Assembly: GCF_014649375.1 (NCBI RefSeq)
Contig: NZ_BMSX01000017.1
Coordinates: 124,001-188,000, forward strand
Direction: 5' to 3'
DNA: 64,000 bases
Origin: Streptomyces aurantiogriseus
GTDB taxonomy: Bacteria; Actinomycetota; Actinomycetes; Streptomycetales; Streptomycetaceae
Of this stretch, positions 1 to 7,465 are shown piece after piece. Numbering within the stretch: position 1 is the first letter of the stretch; the number at the start of each line of letters is the position of its first letter. A program made the translations under genes and the position numbers. The notes under the pieces were generated by a model that did no database searches, had not been told where the DNA came from, and was given only the letters and a program-made list of their open reading frames with translations.

Positions 1-72
1 CCCGCCGTGGTCCGGTACGAAGGGTTCGGCGGTGTAGGCGTCTTCGGGCGCGGCGGCCGTACGGGGACTCAC
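1..72 (-). CDS. Possible 5' end of a gene running off the left edge
   Basis: The complement of the first 72 bases is an open frame that starts with GTG and reads VSPRTAAAPEDAYTAEPF followed by VPDHGG up to the window edge. A purine-rich GGCGGGG lies just upstream of the GTG. It sits 31 bases downstream of mqnE on the same strand, so it could be the next gene of that transcript. Only 24 codons are visible, so the family cannot be named and the call rests on an open frame and a plausible start. Confidence 0.35.
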   Translation of the reverse strand, partial: MSPRTAAAPEDAYTAEPFVPDHGG

Positions 73-103
73 CCCCGCCGAGTACCCCCGCGCCCGGCGG
101 GCC

Positions 104-1267
104 TCACACCCGCATGGGCTGCGGGGACTCCCGGCGCGCCGGGTCCGGACCGTCGTACTCCCGGATGATCTCGTACCGCGTGTTGCGCTCGACCGGGCGG
201 AAGCCGGCGTCCCGGATGAGGTCCAGCAGGTCCTCGCGGGTCAGCTTGTTCGGCGTGCCGTAGTTGTCGGCGTCGTGCGTGATCTTGTACTCGACGACCG
301 AGCCGTCCATGTCGTCCGCGCCGTGCTGGAGCGCCAGCTGGGCGGTCTGGACGCCGTGCATGACCCAGAACACCTTGACGTGCGGGACGTTGTCGAAGAG
401 CAGGCGGGAGACGGCGAAGGTCTTGAGTGCCTCGGCGCCGGTCGCCATCTGGGTGCGCGCCTGGAGGCGGTTGCGCACCTTCCCGTCCTTCATGTCCACG
501 AAGTCGTGCTGGTAACGCAGCGGGATGAAGACCTGGAAGCCGTTCGTCTCGTCCTGCAGCTCGCGCAGGCGCAGGACGTGGTCGACGCGGTGCCGGGGCT
601 CCTCGATATGGCCGTAGAGCATGGTGCAGGGGGTCTTGAGCCCCTTCTCGTGCGCCAGCCGGTGGATCCGCGACCAGTCCTCCCAGTGGGTGCGGTGGTC
701 GACGATGTGCTGCCGGACCTCCCAGTCGAAGATCTCGGCGCCGCCGCCGGTGAGGGACTCCAGCCCCGCGTCGATCAGCTCGTCGAGGATCTCCGAGGCG
801 GAGAGCCCGGAGATGGTCTCGAAGTGGTGGATCTCGGTGGCGGTGAAGGCCTTGAGGGAGACGTCCGGCAGCGCGGCCTTCAGCTCGCGGAGCGACCGCG
901 GGTAGTACCGCCACGGAAGGTTCGGGTGCAGCCCGTTGACGATGTGCAGCTCGGTGAGGTTCTCCGACTCCATCGCCTTGGCGAGCTTGACGGCCTCCTC
1001 GATGCGCATCGTGTACGCGTCCTTCTCACCCGGCTTGCGCTGGAAGGAGCAGTACGCGCAGGAGGCCGTACAGACGTTGGTCATGTTGAGGTGCCGGTTG
1101 ACGTTGAAGTGGACGACGTCGCCGTTCTTCCGCGTCCGCACCTCGTGGGCGAGCCCGCCGAGCCAGGCCAGGTCGTCCGACTCGTACAGCGCGATGCCGT
1201 CCTCGCGGGTCAGCCGCTCACCGGAGCGGACCTTCTCCTCCAGCTCGCGCTTGAGCCCGACGTCCAT
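104..1267 (-). CDS. mqnE: Aminofutalosine synthase MqnE (radical SAM)
   Basis: This is the radical SAM enzyme of the futalosine route to menaquinone. It joins the radical derived from SAM to the enolpyruvyl ether of 3-[(1-carboxyvinyl)oxy]benzoate to make aminofutalosine. The 387-residue protein carries the cluster motif CTASCAYC, with Cys66, Cys70 and Cys73 binding the 4Fe-4S centre, and has the full length expected of the family. The ATG start follows a short AG-rich leader. It is cytosolic. The UbiX, MqnP and MqnL genes lie within 5 kb, which supports the pathway assignment. MqnC has the same fold, but the sequence LNMTNVCTASCAYCSF and the neighbours favour MqnE. Confidence 0.95.
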   Translation of the reverse strand: MDVGLKRELEEKVRSGERLTREDGIALYESDDLAWLGGLAHEVRTRKNGDVVHFNVNRHLNMTNVCTASCAYCSFQRKPGEKDAYTMRIEEAVKLAKAMESENLTELHIVNGLHPNLPWRYYPRSLRELKAALPDVSLKAFTATEIHHFETISGLSASEILDELIDAGLESLTGGGAEIFDWEVRQHIVDHRTHWEDWSRIHRLAHEKGLKTPCTMLYGHIEEPRHRVDHVLRLRELQDETNGFQVFIPLRYQHDFVDMKDGKVRNRLQARTQMATGAEALKTFAVSRLLFDNVPHVKVFWVMHGVQTAQLALQHGADDMDGSVVEYKITHDADNYGTPNKLTREDLLDLIRDAGFRPVERNTRYEIIREYDGPDPARRESPQPMRV

Positions 1268-1352
1268 GCTGACACCTTTCTACGACAGGGTTTACAACCG
1301 TACTCCCCCACCCTTCGGGCGGGTGGTGGCCCCGAACGGCGCTGAAACGCGC

Positions 1353-1808
1353 CTAGACCTCTTCCGGGAGAGCCCCGACCCGGTTCTCCCACTTGGTGGA
1401 GAGCACGATGGTGGTACGGGTCCGGGAGACGCCCTTGGTCCCGCTGAGCCGCCGGATGATCTTCTCCAGGCCGTCGACGTCGTTCGCCCGGACCTTGAGC
1501 ATGAAGGAGTCGTCGCCGGCGATGAACCAGCAGTCCTCGATCTCGCCGAAGTCCTTCAGCCGGGCGGCCACGTCCTCGTGGTCGGCCGCGTCGGAGAGGG
1601 AGATGCCGATGAGGGCGGTGACGCCGAGGCCGAGCGAGGCGGCGTTCACCGTGGCGCGGTAGCCGGTGATGACACCGGCCGCCTCCAGCCGGTTGATGCG
1701 GTCGGTGACGCTGGGTCCCGACAGGCCGACGAGGCGCCCCAGCTCCGCGTAGGAGGCCCGGCCGTTCTCCCTCAGGGCCTGGATGAGCTGCCTGTCCACC
1801 GCGTCCAT
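1353..1808 (-). CDS. Lrp/AsnC family transcriptional regulator
   Basis: This 151-residue protein has the two-domain build of Lrp/AsnC regulators. The N-terminal winged helix-turn-helix starts MDAVDRQLIQALRENGRAS and contains VGLSGPSVTDRINRL as recognition helix. The C-terminal RAM domain ends in TKWENR. The frame is open further upstream, but the ATG at 1808 is chosen because the family begins exactly at this point. It sits between the UbiX gene and mqnE on the same strand, 89 bases after UbiX, and may be cotranscribed. The effector is unknown. A role in regulating the menaquinone genes is only an inference from position. Confidence 0.92.
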   Translation of the reverse strand: MDAVDRQLIQALRENGRASYAELGRLVGLSGPSVTDRINRLEAAGVITGYRATVNAASLGLGVTALIGISLSDAADHEDVAARLKDFGEIEDCWFIAGDDSFMLKVRANDVDGLEKIIRRLSGTKGVSRTRTTIVLSTKWENRVGALPEEV

Positions 1809-1897
1809 GCGATCGAGCCTTCCGATGAAGAGGTCTGAGAGTCCGAGAGTTCCTGAAAGTGTTGCTGTACCGCTGCTTGGTGCTTGCTCGTCGCCGC

Positions 1898-2587
1898 TCA
1901 GGCGGGCCGTGCGCCGCCGCCGAGTTCGCCGTCCCACCGGCGGTAGAGCCCGTGCGCGACCCCCGCCGCGTCGAGGACCCGCCCGGCGACGAAGTCGACC
2001 AGGTCCTGGATGTGGGTGGCGCCCGCGTAGAAGGCCGGCGAGGCGGGCACGACGCTCGCGCCCGCGTCGTCCAGGGCGACCAGGTGCCGCAGGGTCTGCC
2101 CGTTCAACGGCGTCTCCCGTACGGCGACGACGAGCGGCCGACGCTCCTTGAGCGTCACGCTCGCCGCCCGCTGGAGGAGGTCCTTGGACAGCCCGAGCGC
2201 GACTCCGGCGACGCAGGCGGTGGAGGCGGGGACGATCAGCATCCCCTTCGCGGGATACGACCCCGAGGACGGCCCGGCCGCCAGGTCACCGGCGGCCCAG
2301 TACCGCACCCGGTCGCCGTCCAGGTCCACCGCGAAGGCGCCGGGCTTCCCGTCGGCCCCCCGAGCAAGCCATTCCCGCAGGTCGTCCCGCCAGTGCGCGT
2401 CCCGGAACGAGATCCCGGTCTCGTCGAGCAACGTGAGCCGCGAGGCCCGGCTGACCACCAGGTCGACGCTCTCGCCGACATCCAGGAGCGCACGCAGCAC
2501 GGCGGCGGCGTATGGGGTGCCGGAAGCGCCGGACACCCCTACGATCCAAGGCGTACGGGGCGTCTCTCCTGGCTTGACTGGGTTCAC
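1898..2587 (-). CDS. ubiX: UbiX-family flavin prenyltransferase
   Basis: This protein makes prenylated FMN, the cofactor of UbiD-type decarboxylases, from FMN and dimethylallyl phosphate. It is 229 residues, slightly longer than the usual 190-210. The N-terminal flavodoxin-like motif GVSGASGTPYAAAVLRALL is diagnostic, as is LIVPASTACVAGVALGLSKD in the middle, followed by LKERRPLVVAVRETPLN, which lies at the phosphate and FMN site. The start is GTG. Its natural client is the UbiD-like MqnL encoded at 4206-5657, so it probably serves menaquinone synthesis (the role called MqnM in some annotations). Confidence 0.93.
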   Translation of the reverse strand: MNPVKPGETPRTPWIVGVSGASGTPYAAAVLRALLDVGESVDLVVSRASRLTLLDETGISFRDAHWRDDLREWLARGADGKPGAFAVDLDGDRVRYWAAGDLAAGPSSGSYPAKGMLIVPASTACVAGVALGLSKDLLQRAASVTLKERRPLVVAVRETPLNGQTLRHLVALDDAGASVVPASPAFYAGATHIQDLVDFVAGRVLDAAGVAHGLYRRWDGELGGGARPA

Positions 2588-2677
2588 GACACCGAGCCTA
2601 TCCGGCTCGGCGGGGTGGGAACCGGCCGGGATGTCCGGGCGTTCCCCAAAGCAGACGAGTGACTGGTGGGGGATGCC

Positions 2678-3283
2678 ATGTCAGGTGTACGGCTGGAGCG
2701 GTCGAGGACCGACCGGGCGATGGCCGCGGCCAAGCTGATGCTCGGCTGGGTGGCGTTGCTGTGGCTGCTGGAAGGGGTCGACGTGGCGACCGGCCACGCC
2801 CTGGACGGCTTGGGCATCACCCCGCGCACCCCCTCCGAGCTGGTCGACGTCGTCCCGGCCGCCTTCATCCACTTCGGCTTCGCCCATGTCGCGGCCAACA
2901 CGGTTCCGCTGCTGGTCCTCGGCTTCCTCGCGGCCCTGGGCGGCATCCGGCGCTTCGCCGCGATCTGCGCGCTGATAGTCGTCGCCGACGGCCTGGGCGT
3001 CTGGCTGGTCTCCCCGTCAGCCACCAACACGGCCGGTGCCTCCGGCCTGATCTTCGGTCTGTTCGGCTACCTGCTGGTCACGGGCTTCGTCGAGCGCCGC
3101 CCGCTCGGTATGGCGGTCGGCCTGCTGGTCGGCGCGGTGTGGGGCGGCTCGATCCTGGCGGGCCTCGCCCCGACACAGACGAGCGTCAGCTGGCAGGGGC
3201 ATCTGGTGGGACTGGTGGCCGGGGTGGTGGCGGCGTTCGTGTTCCGCCGCCGACCGGCCCCGGCTGCACCGCTCATACCGTGA
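2678..3283 (+). CDS. Rhomboid family intramembrane serine protease
   Basis: This is a 201-residue polytopic membrane protein with the rhomboid catalytic dyad. Ser122 lies in the motif TNTAGASGLIFG and His175 in WQGHLVGL. The conserved loop HFGFAHVAANT precedes the first core helices. Rhomboids cut transmembrane segments of other membrane proteins, and the substrate here is unknown. The ATG at 2678 has a GGTGGGGG ribosome site six bases upstream. A GTG four codons earlier (2666) is the alternative start. It converges with mqnP, and their 3' ends are joined by a tandem repeat. The protein is close to a minimal six-helix rhomboid without extra domains. Confidence 0.9.
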   Translation: MSGVRLERSRTDRAMAAAKLMLGWVALLWLLEGVDVATGHALDGLGITPRTPSELVDVVPAAFIHFGFAHVAANTVPLLVLGFLAALGGIRRFAAICALIVVADGLGVWLVSPSATNTAGASGLIFGLFGYLLVTGFVERRPLGMAVGLLVGAVWGGSILAGLAPTQTSVSWQGHLVGLVAGVVAAFVFRRRPAPAAPLIP

Positions 3284-3317
3284 GCGCACTCATACCGTGA
3301 GCACACTCATACGGTGA
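3266..3317. repeat. Three 17-18 base tandem repeats across two convergent stop codons
   Basis: The units lie at 3266-3283, 3284-3300 and 3301-3317 and share CACTCATACCGTGA with single-base changes. The first copy holds the stop of the rhomboid gene. The third overlaps the stop of mqnP on the other strand. The whole gap between the genes is therefore made of copies of the rhomboid 3' end, which is best explained by local duplication. Confidence 0.8.
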
Positions 3318-4209
3318 GCCCACGCACCAACAGATCCAGCAGCGCGCACACGAACAGAGCAATGCCGATGAAGCCGTTGACGCTGAAGAACGCCCTGTTC
3401 ACGCGGGACAGGTCGTGCGGGCGCACGATCGTGTGCTCGTAGACGAAGGCGCCGGCGACGATGAGCAGGCCGAACCAGAAGAAGGCGCCGGCGTCGGTGG
3501 CCAGGGCGTACCAGACGAAGAGAGCCGTCGTGACCGTGTGGCAGACGCGGGCTGACCAGACCGCGGCCGGGATGCCGAAGCGGGCCGGGACCGACATGAC
3601 GCCGATCTCGCGGTCGGTCTCGACGTCCTGGCAGGCGTAGATGAGGTCGAAGCCGCCGATCCAGATCCCGACGGCCAGGCCCAGGATCACCGCGTCCCAG
3701 GACCACTCGCCGGTGATGGCCAGCCAGCCGCCGACCGGCCCCATCGCCTGGGCCAGGCCCAGGATGGCCTGGGGAAAGTTCGTGAAGCGTTTGCCGTAGG
3801 GGTAGACGACCATCGGGATGACCGCGACCGGGGCCAGGGCCAGGCAGAGCGGGTTCAGCAGGGCCGCCGAGCCCAGGAAGATCACCAGGGCGATCAGGGC
3901 GCCGGTCCAGGCGTGCTTCACCGACATCGCGCCGGTGACGAGCTCGCGGTGCGCCGTGCGCGGGTTCCTCGCGTCGATCTCGCGGTCGATGATCCGGTTG
4001 ACGGCCATCGCGAAGGTGCGCAGGCCCACCATGCAGATGGTGACCAGCAGGAGCCGACCCCAGTGGATGTTCCTGTCCAGCTGGAACATCGCCGTGAGGG
4101 AGGCGATGTAGGCGAAGGGGAGGGCGAAGACCGAGTGCTCGATCATCACCAGGCGCAGGAAGGCGCGTGCCCTGCCGGGCTGGGGCATCGCGGCGGCGGA
4201 GGCGCTCAC
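3307..4209 (-). CDS. mqnP: Menaquinone biosynthesis prenyltransferase MqnP (UbiA family)
   Basis: This UbiA-type integral membrane enzyme attaches the polyprenyl chain to the naphthoate intermediate of the futalosine pathway. It is 300 residues with about nine membrane helices. The two Asp-rich motifs that bind Mg-diphosphate are NRIIDREIDARN and DVETDREIG. The GTG at 4209 is chosen because GTGA there overlaps the stop of mqnL by four bases, the usual sign of translational coupling. An upstream ATG at 4227 would add six residues. Downstream it converges on the rhomboid gene. Family and context agree, so a ubiquinone or haem prenyltransferase is unlikely. Confidence 0.92.
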   Translation of the reverse strand: MSASAAAMPQPGRARAFLRLVMIEHSVFALPFAYIASLTAMFQLDRNIHWGRLLLVTICMVGLRTFAMAVNRIIDREIDARNPRTAHRELVTGAMSVKHAWTGALIALVIFLGSAALLNPLCLALAPVAVIPMVVYPYGKRFTNFPQAILGLAQAMGPVGGWLAITGEWSWDAVILGLAVGIWIGGFDLIYACQDVETDREIGVMSVPARFGIPAAVWSARVCHTVTTALFVWYALATDAGAFFWFGLLIVAGAFVYEHTIVRPHDLSRVNRAFFSVNGFIGIALFVCALLDLLVRGLTV

Positions 4210-5657
4210 AGCCCGTACTCCTTCCACCGGCGGTCGACCTTCGCCGCCGTCTCCGGGTCCGACAGCACCATGTCCGGCCAGCCGCCGTCACGGGTGTAGC
4301 CCTCCTCGGGCCACTTCTTCGTCGCGTCGATACCTGCCTTGCCGCCCCAGAACTGCTGGTAGGAGGCGTGGTCGAGGTGGTCGACGGGGCCTTCGACGAT
4401 GCTGAGGTCGCGGGCGTAGTCGGTGTTGCCGAGGGCGCGCCAGGCGACCTCGTGGAGGTCGTGGACGTCGCAGTCGGAGTCGACGACCACGATCAGCTTG
4501 GTCAGGGACATCATGTGGGCGCCCCAGATCGCGTGCATCACCTTCTGCGCGTGCTTGGGGTACTTCTTGTCGATCGAGACGATCGCGCAGTTGTGGAAGC
4601 CGCCGGCCTCCGGCAGGTGGTAGTCCACGATGTCCGGGACGATGATCTTCAGCAGCGGGAGGAAGAAGCGTTCCGTCGCGCGGCCGAGAGGTCCGTCCTC
4701 CGTCGGGGGGCGGCCTACGACGATCGACTGCAGCAGGGGGCGACGGCGCATGGTGACGCAGTCGATGGTGAGGGCCGGGAAGGGCTCCTGCGGGGTGTAG
4801 AAGCCGGTGTGGTCACCGAACGGGCCCTCCGGGAGCATCTCCCCCGGCTCCAGCCAGCCCTCCAGGACGACCTCCGCCTGCGCCGGCACCTGGAGCGGGA
4901 CCGTCTTGCAGTCGACCATCTCGATCCGCTTGCCCGCGAGGAAGCCCGCGAAAAGGTACTCGTCGATGTCGCCGGGCAGCGGCGCCGTGGAGGCGTACGT
5001 CACGGCGGGCGGGCAGCCGAAGGCGATGGCGACCGGCAGCCGCTCGCCCCTGCGCGCCGCCACCTGGTAGTGGTTCCGGCTGTCCTTGTGGATCTGCCAG
5101 TGCATACCGATGGTGCGCCTGTCGTGGCGCTGGAGGCGGTACAGGCCCAGGTTGCGGATCCCGCTCTCCGGGTCCTTGGTGTGGGTCAGGCCCAGGTTGA
5201 AGAAGGAGCCGCCGTCCTTCGGCCAGGTGAACAGGGCCGGCAGCTGCTCCAGGTCCACCTCGTCGCCGTGCAGGACGACCTCCTGCACGGGAGCGTCCTT
5301 CACCTTCTTCGGCGGCACGTGCGTCATCGCGCCGAGCTTGCCGAAGGCCTCCCGGACGCCGACGAAGCCGTGCGGCAGTTCGGGACGCAGCAGCCCGCCG
5401 ATCTTCTCGGAGATCTCGCCGTACGACTTCAGGCCCAGCGCCTTCAGCAGGCGGCGGTCGGTGCCGAAGACGTTCATCGCGAGGGGCATCGCGGAGCCCT
5501 TCACGTTCTCGAAGAGCAGCGCGGGGCCGCCGGACTTCTGGACCCGGTCGACGATCTCCCCGACCTCCAGATACGGATCGACCTCTGCCTTGACGCGCTT
5601 GAGGTCGCCTTCGCGCTCCAGTGCCCTGAGCAGGGAACGAAGATCGTCGTAAGCCAT
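4206..5657 (-). CDS. mqnL: UbiD-family menaquinone biosynthesis decarboxylase MqnL
   Basis: This is a prenyl-FMN-dependent decarboxylase of the UbiD family, 483 residues, the full family length. It starts MAYDDLRSLLRALEREGDL, the normal UbiD beginning. It carries NLGLYRLQRHD and GMHWQIHKD in the prenyl-FMN/metal domain and EGPFGDHTGFYTP with the conserved Glu-Asp pair near the active site. The frame is open for a further 138 codons upstream, but the ATG at 5657 matches the family start. It removes the carboxylate from the naphthoate intermediate. The cofactor would come from the UbiX protein at 1898-2587. It is coupled to mqnP by a 4-base overlap. Confidence 0.93.
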   Translation of the reverse strand: MAYDDLRSLLRALEREGDLKRVKAEVDPYLEVGEIVDRVQKSGGPALLFENVKGSAMPLAMNVFGTDRRLLKALGLKSYGEISEKIGGLLRPELPHGFVGVREAFGKLGAMTHVPPKKVKDAPVQEVVLHGDEVDLEQLPALFTWPKDGGSFFNLGLTHTKDPESGIRNLGLYRLQRHDRRTIGMHWQIHKDSRNHYQVAARRGERLPVAIAFGCPPAVTYASTAPLPGDIDEYLFAGFLAGKRIEMVDCKTVPLQVPAQAEVVLEGWLEPGEMLPEGPFGDHTGFYTPQEPFPALTIDCVTMRRRPLLQSIVVGRPPTEDGPLGRATERFFLPLLKIIVPDIVDYHLPEAGGFHNCAIVSIDKKYPKHAQKVMHAIWGAHMMSLTKLIVVVDSDCDVHDLHEVAWRALGNTDYARDLSIVEGPVDHLDHASYQQFWGGKAGIDATKKWPEEGYTRDGGWPDMVLSDPETAAKVDRRWKEYGL

Positions 5658-5745
5658 GGGGACAAGTATCCCCGAGGGGCTACCCTGGCCCAGTACCTGG
5701 GGCCCGTGCTCGTGGCCCCGACGACCACTTCGCTGGAGAGGCCCC

Positions 5746-6087
5746 ATGCTCCGGGTACTGATGTTCCTCGTACCGCTGGCGCTGAGCGTGTACGCGTTCA
5801 TCGACTGCATCAGCACCAAGGACGACGACATCCGCCACATGCCCAAGCCGCTGTGGGCGATCCTCGTCCTGCTGTTCCCGCTCGTCGGCTCGATCTCCTG
5901 GCTGATCGCGGGCAAGAAGCGCAGCCCGGCGGCCGAGGGCTGGTCCGGGGTCCGGGGCAGCCGGACGCAGCAGCGGCAGTGGGTCGCCCCGGACGACAAC
6001 CCCGACTTCCTGAAGTCGCTCGACGAGGACGGCAAGAACGGCGACAAGAACGGGGACACGAGGGACGACAAGCGGGACGACTCCTGA
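5746..6087 (+). CDS. PLDc_N-domain small membrane protein
   Basis: The 113-residue protein has two membrane helices (about residues 2-20 and 40-58) separated by DCISTKDDDIRHMPKPLW, then GSISWLIAGKKR. This is the pattern of the phospholipase D N-terminal/cardiolipin-synthase N-terminal domain, which occurs alone in many actinobacteria. The tail is charged and ends in a KNGDKNGDTRDDKRDD low-complexity run. ATG 5746 has GGAGAGG just upstream. It diverges from mqnL with an 88-base gap. No catalytic HKD motif is present, so this is not a phospholipase, and the function is unknown. Confidence 0.8.
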   Translation: MLRVLMFLVPLALSVYAFIDCISTKDDDIRHMPKPLWAILVLLFPLVGSISWLIAGKKRSPAAEGWSGVRGSRTQQRQWVAPDDNPDFLKSLDEDGKNGDKNGDTRDDKRDDS

Positions 6088-6131
6088 GCCGGTGCCGTTC
6101 GGGCATCGGTCGGTGAAACGGGGCGGGTCGG

Positions 6132-6260
6132 TCAGCTCGGGGTCTTGATCCGGGCTGCGGCGAGGGCCCGGTCGAAGACCCGTACGTCCCTGATCGCGCC
6201 GGGGAAGAAGTCGCTGGGCCGCCCGTTGCAGGTGGCGCGGCCGATCACCAGGGCGCCGGG
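6132..6260 (-). pseudogene. C-terminal remnant of a LamG/concanavalin-like domain protein
   Basis: The minus strand reads PGALVIGRATCNGRPSDFF and PGAIRDVRVFDRALAAARI before a stop at 6132. This is the characteristic last two strands of LamG-like domains (G-x-IGR ... F-x-G-x-I-x-DVR-x-Y/F-x-RAL). Upstream in the same frame the resemblance ends, no signal peptide or usable start follows, and the AT content rises. It is read as the surviving end of a decayed gene. The rest of the gap from 6088 to 6467 holds no other recognisable gene. Confidence 0.55.
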
Positions 6261-6467
6261 GGCGGGGCGGCTTGGTGTCGTCGATCTCCGCCTGCTGCAC
6301 GCCGTTCCGGCGCCGGTCGGCTGCACGACCCTCTCGGTGCGCTCAACTCTCCACAAGAGCATCACAGTTGACCTCTGATATGGGCTTGCATCGTCGGCCA
6401 CCTCGAGTAGTTAATGACCATCAGTCAGTAGTGATGGGTCGTCAGCGCCCATGCCTCAGGGGGACAG

Positions 6468-7073
6468 ATGGAGAGAACCGAGCCGCCGGGACACCACGAC
6501 ATCCCGCCGCCGCCCGCCGTACCGCCGCCGACTCTGCGCGGCATCGACCTGCGGGTCGGCAAACGGCTGCTGTGGGTCGGCAGGGCCGCGTATCCGCTGG
6601 AGAACGTCACGCGGGTGTACACCTTCATGCTGACGCCCAAGCGCAAGGAAGCCACCGTGCTCTTCCTGAAGCGCGTGGCGATCATCCTGTCGGTGGCGTT
6701 CGCCCTGACGATCCTCGGGGGCATCACGGGCATCGCGAGCCAGAGCGCGGCCGGCACGATCGTCACGTTCGTCTGGCTGGGCGCGGCGGCCGCGCTGGTC
6801 TTCAGCGTCGTGGAGCTGGTGGCCGTCCTGTCGGCGCCCACGCAGTACGTCCTGGCCGTCGAGACGGCCGGGCCGTCCATCGCCATGGTGACGAGCGCCG
6901 ACCCGGGACAGCTGGACCGGCTCGTGGACTCCATCGTGCACGCGATCGAGAACCCCGAGACGGAGTTCACGGTCAGGGTGGACCGCCTCATGGTCAACCC
7001 CAGGCACTACTACTTCGGTGACAACGTCAACATGTACGGCGGTACGGGCAACGTGGGGGTGGCGAACGCATGA
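6468..7073 (+). CDS. DUF6232-like membrane protein with C-terminal YYFGD motif
   Basis: The 201-residue protein has a Pro-rich N terminus, a globular segment LRGIDLRVGKRLLWVGRAAY (residues 23-42) followed by YPLENVTRVYTF, two membrane helices (about 69-90 and 96-120) and a soluble tail. It resembles the family I recall as DUF6232, of unknown function. The last 20 residues read YYFGDNVNMYGGTGNVGVAN. Almost the same motif opens the next protein. The stop overlaps the next start (ATGA), so the two are translationally coupled. The G/N-rich motif is like short self-assembly motifs that pair sensors with effectors, but that is inference. Confidence 0.85.
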   Translation: MERTEPPGHHDIPPPPAVPPPTLRGIDLRVGKRLLWVGRAAYPLENVTRVYTFMLTPKRKEATVLFLKRVAIILSVAFALTILGGITGIASQSAAGTIVTFVWLGAAAALVFSVVELVAVLSAPTQYVLAVETAGPSIAMVTSADPGQLDRLVDSIVHAIENPETEFTVRVDRLMVNPRHYYFGDNVNMYGGTGNVGVANA

Positions 7074-7426
7074 GCGGCGACAACTACTACTTCGGCGACA
7101 GCGTGACCATGAACGGCGGTATCGGCAACACCGGCATCGTCAAGAACCAGGGGGCGGCCGACGGTGCGGGGGCGGTGTCGCCCGCCCTGCTGGAGGCGGT
7201 GGAGGAACTGCGCCGGCTGGTCGAGGCGCTGCGCGAGCAGGTTCCGCCCGCGAGCGCGCAGGCCATCGACGACTCCCTGCCGGCCCTCACCGCCGACGCC
7301 ACCACAGCACCACAGGAGCGGCACCGCGCGCTGATGGCGATCGCCGGTGTCGCGGCGACGGTCGGGGCGGTGGGCCAGCCGGTCCTCGACCTGGTCAACA
7401 GGATCCTGGGGCTGCTCGGCGGCTAG
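7070..7426 (+). CDS. Small protein with N-terminal YYFGD motif, coupled to DUF6232-like gene
   Basis: This 118-residue protein starts MSGDNYYFGDSVTMNGGIGN and continues TGIVKNQ, matching the C-terminal end of the preceding protein in about 12 of 20 positions. Then come a low-complexity linker, a short heptad-like helix (ALLEAVEELRRLVEALREQV, about 38-60) and a C-terminal hydrophobic, Gly/Ala-rich helix (MAIAGVAATVGAVGQPVLDL) that could insert in a membrane. No enzyme motif is seen. Overlap with the upstream stop and the shared motif suggest that the two products interact. It converges with the CDP-alcohol phosphatidyltransferase gene. Confidence 0.8.
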   Translation: MSGDNYYFGDSVTMNGGIGNTGIVKNQGAADGAGAVSPALLEAVEELRRLVEALREQVPPASAQAIDDSLPALTADATTAPQERHRALMAIAGVAATVGAVGQPVLDLVNRILGLLGG

Positions 7427-7465
7427 GAGGCCCGAGGGGTCGGCGCCGTACTGCCGGCGGAGCGC

